This document shows, piece by piece, positions 6,292 to 9,282 of a DNA stretch of 9,282 nt (position 1 is the first letter of the stretch; every line of letters starts with the position of its first letter). Origin of the DNA: Actinomycetota bacterium. Its GTDB lineage: Bacteria > Actinomycetota > Actinomycetes > Streptosporangiales > Streptosporangiaceae. The notes under the pieces were generated by a model, which did not search any database, had not been told where the DNA came from, and worked only from the letters and a program-made list of their open reading frames with translations. The stretch lies in the NCBI GenBank assembly GCA_003140115.1, contig PLIQ01000195.1, forward strand, positions 9,456 through 18,737, given 5' to 3'. A program made the position numbers and the translations under genes.

Positions 6292-7226
6292 CGCGCCGCC
6301 TCCTCTGTGCTAGCCGGGGTGGCGCGGAACTCGACCGCGTCCCTGGTGAGCTCCATGTAGGCCTCCTCCAGCGTCGCGCGATGCGGCGACACCTCCGAGA
6401 ACGGCAGCCCGCTCTCGCCGAGCAGCGCCACGATCTTCTCCGCCGCCAGCCCGGAGATGATGAGCGTGTCCTGGCCGGTGACGGCGATGGTGGCCCCCGC
6501 GTGCGCCAGCACCGTCGTCGCCTCGGTCCGTGCGCTGGTGCGCACCGTGACCCGGCCGCCGGACGCGGCCGCGATCAGCTCCGCCACGCTGGTGTCCGCG
6601 ATGACCTGGCCACGGCCGACCACTACCAGGTGATCCGCGGTGTCCTGCAGCTCGCTCATCAGGTGGCTGGATACCAGCACGGCCCGGCCCTGGGCGGCCA
6701 GCGCCCGCAGGAACCCGCGCATCCAGACGATGCCCTCGGGATCCATGCCGTTGAACGGCTCGTCCATCATCAGCACCGGCGGATCACCGAGGAGCGCGGC
6801 GGCGATCCCCAGCCGCTGCCGCATGCCGAGGGAGAACCCGCCGGCCTTGCGCCGGATCGCGGAGCCCAGCCCGGCCTGCTCCACGACCTCGTCGACCCGC
6901 TTGGCGTCCAAGCCCTGGGAATGGGCCAGCCACAGCAGGTGGTTGCGGGCGCTCCGGCTCGGCTGCAGCGCGGCGGCGTCCAGCAGCGCCCCGACATGGC
7001 TCAGCGGGTGCCGCAGGCTGGCGTAGGGCTGGCCGCCGATCAGCGCGGTGCCCTCATCCGCGGCATCGAGACCGAGGATCACCCGCATCGTGGTGGATTT
7101 CCCGGCGCCGTTCGGACCGACGAATCCGGTCACCTGGCCCGGGCCGACCGTGAACGACATCCCGTCCAGGGCCAGCACCGGCCCGAACCGCTTGCGCAGG
7201 CCGCTGACTTCAATGGTTGCCTCCAT
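6288..7226 (-). CDS. ABC transporter ATP-binding protein (ABC-2 exporter, BcrA/CcmA type)
   Basis: This 312-residue ATPase has all the nucleotide-binding motifs: Walker A GPNGAGKST (37-45), signature FSLGMRQR (131-138, a common variant of LSGGQ in this subfamily), Walker B VLMMDEP with Glu156, D-loop near GMDP (160-163) and the switch His188 in SSHLMSE. The extra C-terminal region (about 215-312) is the regulatory tail usual in drug or lantibiotic exporters of this class, including the LEEAYMELT motif. It would power the two ABC-2 permeases encoded directly downstream, the first of which it overlaps by 4 bases. No clear Shine-Dalgarno sequence precedes the ATG at 7226. CAGACT at 7236-7241 on the minus strand, 9 bases upstream, could be a -10 element for a leaderless or nearly leaderless transcript. 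It is divergent from the two-component genes, which suggests control by them. Confidence 0.95.
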   Translation of the reverse strand: MEATIEVSGLRKRFGPVLALDGMSFTVGPGQVTGFVGPNGAGKSTTMRVILGLDAADEGTALIGGQPYASLRHPLSHVGALLDAAALQPSRSARNHLLWLAHSQGLDAKRVDEVVEQAGLGSAIRRKAGGFSLGMRQRLGIAAALLGDPPVLMMDEPFNGMDPEGIVWMRGFLRALAAQGRAVLVSSHLMSELQDTADHLVVVGRGQVIADTSVAELIAAASGGRVTVRTSARTEATTVLAHAGATIAVTGQDTLIISGLAAEKIVALLGESGLPFSEVSPHRATLEEAYMELTRDAVEFRATPASTEEAAR

Positions 7227-7287
7227 GCTTTGACAGTCTGGGGAACGGAGGTGGTCATGGTCGTCACGCCAGGGAGCGGTCTTCGCC

Positions 7288-7303
7288 TCCCTCCCGGGAG
7301 GGA
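7288..7303. promoter_or_regulatory. Perfect 16-bp palindrome in the divergent ABC/two-component intergenic region
   Basis: TCCCTCCCGGGAGGGA is fully self-complementary across 16 bases with no spacer. It lies 62 bases upstream of the ABC ATPase start and 60 bases upstream of the kinase ATG at 7363, almost exactly midway. Symmetry and position fit an operator for a dimeric regulator such as the adjacent NarL-type response regulator, but no known consensus was recognised. Confidence 0.5.
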
Positions 7304-7316
7304 CGGCGGTATCCCT

Positions 7317-7342
7317 GGCCGGGGTGACGCCATGCCCCGGCC
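7317..7342. repeat. Inverted repeat GGCCGGGG-N10-CCCCGGCC upstream of the kinase gene
   Basis: Arms 7317-7324 and 7335-7342 are exact reverse complements separated by 10 bases; allowing one T-G pair, the stem extends 3 further positions on each side. It overlaps a possible GTG start at 7324 and ends 20 bases before the ATG at 7363. It may be a second operator or an mRNA hairpin. Chance GC-rich pairing is possible in DNA of this composition. Confidence 0.35.
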
Positions 7343-7349
7343 GGGCGGC

Positions 7350-7355
7350 GACAAT
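7350..7355 (+). promoter_or_regulatory. Possible -10 element for a leaderless kinase transcript
   Basis: GACAAT lies 7 bases upstream of the ATG at 7363, the spacing expected when transcription begins at the start codon, as often seen in actinomycetes. No Shine-Dalgarno sequence precedes that ATG. The match to the TAnnnT consensus is partial and no convincing -35 element was found. Confidence 0.3.
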
Positions 7356-7362
7356 GATCTAC

Positions 7363-8667
7363 ATGGGCGCAGCAGGTGACCGGAGCGGCGGATGGCCGCG
7401 ATGGACCCGGCGGATGGCCGCGATCCCGGATGGCCCGGACACGCCTGCCGTGGCCGGGGTCCTGCTCGCGCTGGCGGCCATGACCGAGGCGATCGCGCGC
7501 GGCGCCGGCGCCAGGATGGGTGTGGCCGACCTGATCGGGATGGGCGCGCTGGCCGCGAGCACCACGGTACCGCTGGCCTTTCTTGGGCCGCTGGCGGCCG
7601 CCGTGGCCATCTGCGCGGCCAGCACGCTCTCGCTCGCGGCCTTCGGGACGCTCACGGTCACGGGCCTGGCCGCGACGCTGATCGTCCTGTACCGACTGGG
7701 CCGGAACGGCGTAGCACGGAACGACCGCTCGCGGACGGTGAGCTCATGGGACCCGGTCCGGTTCCTGGCGCCGGCTCTGGCCCTGCCGTTCCTGATCCTC
7801 GCGCTGGCCGACACCGGGCACGCGGGTACGGAGGAACGAGTCCTGGTCGTGTTGCTGGCCTGTTTGGCCCCGGCGGCCGCCCTGGCCGGGATCGCCCAGC
7901 AGGCGCGCAGCGAGGCGCTGGCGCACAGCGCCGCCCGGCAGGCCGTCGCCGGCACCCTGCTCGAGCACACGGCCCGCGGGGAACGAGCGCGCATCGCCCG
8001 CGAACTGCACGACGTGGTGGCGCACCACATCTCGATGATCGCCGTCCAGGCGGAGACGGCCCGGCTGGCCACCCCGGGCATGCCCGCCGCAGGGGCGCAG
8101 CGCCTGTTGCAGATCGGTGATACCGCGCGAGCCGGCCTGACCGAAATGCGACGGCTGCTCGGCGTCCTGCGCGAGGATGCCCAGTCCTCCGCCGCAGACC
8201 AGCCAGGTGCGGACCACGGTGGCGTGGATCACCGTGGTGCGGACCGGCATCCCCAGCCCGGCCTGCGACAGCTCAACGAGCTGCTTGACGAGGCGAGGAG
8301 CGCCTCGGGCGCGGCCGCCAGGCTGATCGTCTCCGGGCCGCCCGTCACCCTCGATCCCGGCGTCGAACTGGCCGCGTACCGCATTGTGCAAGAAGCCCTG
8401 ACCAATGCCCGCAGGCACGCGCCGGGCGCGGCGGTCGACGTGGAACTGCGCTACACCAGCGACGCTCTGCGGCTGCGTATCCGTGATAACGGGCCAGGCC
8501 CCCCGTTCGCGTCCGCCCTGGCGCCGATCCCGGCGCGGGAAGCCGGCGGTCACGGGCTGGCCGGCATGCGCGAGCGCGCCGCGGCCGCCGGCGGCGGCCA
8601 GCAGACCGGCGCCGCCCCGGGCGGCGGCTTCCTGATCGACGCCACGTTGCCGGCCAAGGCGGAGTGA
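7363..8667 (+). CDS. NarL-family sensor histidine kinase (HisKA_3 / HATPase_c)
   Basis: This kinase has 434 residues from the ATG at 7363. About five or six membrane helices fill residues 30-180. The dimerisation domain follows with [25 protein letters not shown], where His216 is the likely phosphorylated residue. The ATPase domain has the N-box [12 protein letters not shown] (Asn348), the G1 motif RDNGPGPP and the G2 motif [17 protein letters not shown]. The frame also allows starts at GTG 7324, ATG 7354 and ATG 7414. I prefer 7363 because of the possible leaderless promoter and because 7324 lies in an inverted repeat. A run of 5-residue repeats rich in Asp and His (277-296) lies just after the dimerisation helices and replaces the usual short linker. 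The response-regulator gene follows after 4 bases. It probably senses a membrane or envelope signal connected with the divergent exporter; the ligand is unknown. Confidence 0.92.
   Translation: MGAAGDRSGGWPRWTRRMAAIPDGPDTPAVAGVLLALAAMTEAIARGAGARMGVADLIGMGALAASTTVPLAFLGPLAAAVAICAASTLSLAAFGTLTVTGLAATLIVLYRLGRNGVARNDRSRTVSSWDPVRFLAPALALPFLILALADTGHAGTEERVLVVLLACLAPAAALAGIAQQARSEALAHSAARQAVAGTLLEHTARGERARIARELHDVVAHHISMIAVQAETARLATPGMPAAGAQRLLQIGDTARAGLTEMRRLLGVLREDAQSSAADQPGADHGGVDHRGADRHPQPGLRQLNELLDEARSASGAAARLIVSGPPVTLDPGVELAAYRIVQEALTNARRHAPGAAVDVELRYTSDALRLRIRDNGPGPPFASALAPIPAREAGGHGLAGMRERAAAAGGGQQTGAAPGGGFLIDATLPAKAE
7386..7424 (+). repeat. 17-bp perfect direct repeat, 22-bp period
   Basis: CGGCGGATGGCCGCGAT occurs identically at 7386-7402 and 7408-7424. 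The 22-base period is about two helical turns and is not a multiple of three, so the copies are read in different frames and the repeat does not come from repeated protein sequence. It lies at the 5' end of the kinase gene. It could be a tandem binding site on one DNA face, or a recent local duplication. Confidence 0.7.
8191..8250 (+). repeat. 15-bp tandem repeat encoding GADHx units in the kinase linker
   Basis: Three clear 15-base units start at 8206, 8221 and 8236 and encode [10 protein letters not shown] and GADRH. A more diverged first unit at 8191 encodes AADQP. GGTGCGGACC is identical at 8206-8215 and 8236-8245. The block also contains an exact inverted repeat, CCACGGTG at 8214-8221 and CACCGTGG at 8230-8237, which could form a hairpin in DNA or mRNA. 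The repeat keeps frame and lies between the dimerisation and ATPase domains, so unit number could vary between strains without breaking the protein. Confidence 0.75.
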
Positions 8668-8671
8668 CCCG

Positions 8672-9282
8672 TTGACTAATCCGCCTCGGGCCGTCCGGAT
8701 CGTCGTCGCCGACGATCACCACGTGGTACGCACCGGCTTCGCTGCGCTGCTGGACACTCAGCCGGACTTCGCGGTGGTCGGCACCGCCTGCGACGGGACC
8801 GAGGCGGTGCAGATCTGTCGCGAGCTGTCCCCCGACGTCGTCCTGATGGACGTGCGCATGCCGGTCATGGACGGCATCGAGGCGACCAGGCAGCTCGCCG
8901 GATCCGGGCGCCCGGGGCCGCGGATCCTCATCCTGACGACCTTCGACCTGGACCGCTACGTGTACGACGCGCTACGCGCCGGGGCCAGCGGCTTCCTGCT
9001 CAAGGACGTCACCGCTGAGCGGCTGTTCGAGGCCGTACGGGTGATCGCGGCGGGCGAGGCCCTGCTCGCGCCGGCCGTCACCCGGCGCCTGATCAGCGAG
9101 TTCACCCGCCTGCGTCCTAGGCCCGAGGCCCCGGCCACCGGGGCGCTGGCTACCCTCACCCCGCGCGAGACGCAGGTCTTGCGCCTGGTCGCGGAGGGCC
9201 TGTCGAACCCGGAGATAGCCGCCCGCCTGGTCGTCACCGAAGAAACCGTCAAGTCGCACGTGAGCCGCATGCTCGCCAAGCT
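8672..9282 (+). CDS. NarL/LuxR-family response regulator, 3'-truncated by window edge
   Basis: 203 codons lie in the window, without a stop. The receiver domain (about 8-125) has the acidic pair Asp14-Asp15 in VVADDHHVV, the phospho-acceptor Asp60 in VVLMDVRMP, Thr89-Thr90 and Lys111 in FLLKD. The LuxR-type helix-turn-helix begins near residue 161 ([25 protein letters not shown]) and continues through [16 protein letters not shown], so only the last few dozen residues at most are missing. The start is TTG at 8672, 4 bases after the kinase stop, with AAGGCGGAG at 8656-8664 at suitable spacing; no other start fits before the first receiver strand. It is the obvious partner of the kinase and most likely a DNA-binding regulator of the divergent ABC operon and of its own genes. 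That target assignment is inferred from position. Confidence 0.93.
   Translation, partial: MTNPPRAVRIVVADDHHVVRTGFAALLDTQPDFAVVGTACDGTEAVQICRELSPDVVLMDVRMPVMDGIEATRQLAGSGRPGPRILILTTFDLDRYVYDALRAGASGFLLKDVTAERLFEAVRVIAAGEALLAPAVTRRLISEFTRLRPRPEAPATGALATLTPRETQVLRLVAEGLSNPEIAARLVVTEETVKSHVSRMLAK

Noticed and set aside
7230..7235. TTGACA on the plus strand as a -35 element for the kinase gene
   Set aside because: The hexamer is perfect, but no acceptable -10 lies 16-19 bases downstream (about 7253-7258 reads GGTCAT), and it is more than 120 bases from the start; it is also part of the ATPase 5' region.
5509..7379. Long plus-strand open frames (5509-6360 and 6381-7379) opposite the permease and ATPase genes
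   Set aside because: Rich in Arg, Gly, Ala and His with no family motif; the minus strand carries unambiguous ABC motifs.
8206..8250. Short tandem repeats as a CRISPR-like array
   Set aside because: Units are 15 bases, contiguous without spacers and in frame inside the kinase gene.

Overview
The window reads as chromosomal DNA of a high-GC actinomycete. It has strong GC bias at third codon positions, GTG and TTG starts, 4-base gene overlaps, and NarL-type two-component and ABC-2 families typical of Streptomyces and its relatives. I cannot name the genus. Nine protein genes fill almost all of it. No RNA gene, insertion sequence or CRISPR array is visible. The only non-coding stretches are two divergent intergenic regions of about 130 bases each (1750-1877 and 7227-7362).

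Left part (1-2642): a putative aromatic-ring-cleavage locus. Three minus-strand genes run leftwards with 4-base overlaps. They are a two-domain type I extradiol dioxygenase with a complete active-site set (841-1749), a small SnoaL/NTF2-fold protein (488-844), and a second extradiol-dioxygenase-like VOC protein cut by the window edge (1-491). Divergent from them is a class II aldolase/adducin-fold gene (1878-2642) whose usual zinc ligands appear to be lost. The 128-base gap between the two directions holds an AAACTG-N4-CAGTTT inverted repeat plus a third half-site, a good candidate operator for both sides. Ring cleavage followed by an aldolase-fold decarboxylase is a known pairing in aromatic catabolism, but the substrate here is unknown.

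Middle and right part (2580-9282): a two-component system divergent from a four-gene membrane operon. The minus-strand operon, in order of transcription, encodes an ABC ATPase (6288-7226), an ABC-2 permease carrying a large extracytoplasmic concanavalin-like insert (4690-6291), a paralogous smaller permease without the insert (3890-4693), and a polytopic membrane protein resembling GT-C glycosyltransferases (2580-3893). All three junctions are 4-base overlaps, so these proteins are probably made together. On the plus strand a NarL-family histidine kinase (7363-8667) is followed after 4 bases by its LuxR/NarL response regulator (8672 to the window end, truncated). The 136-base divergent gap has a perfect 16-bp palindrome and a second inverted repeat, and a 17-bp direct repeat with a 22-bp period lies at the 5' end of the kinase gene. 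The simplest model is that the two-component system senses an envelope or extracellular signal and controls the exporter.

The best candidate for something little described is this second locus: an exporter whose permease carries a lectin-like outer domain, co-translated with a GT-C-like membrane protein and paired with its own sensor-regulator. The left operon and the right operon converge, with a 63-base antisense overlap of their last genes.
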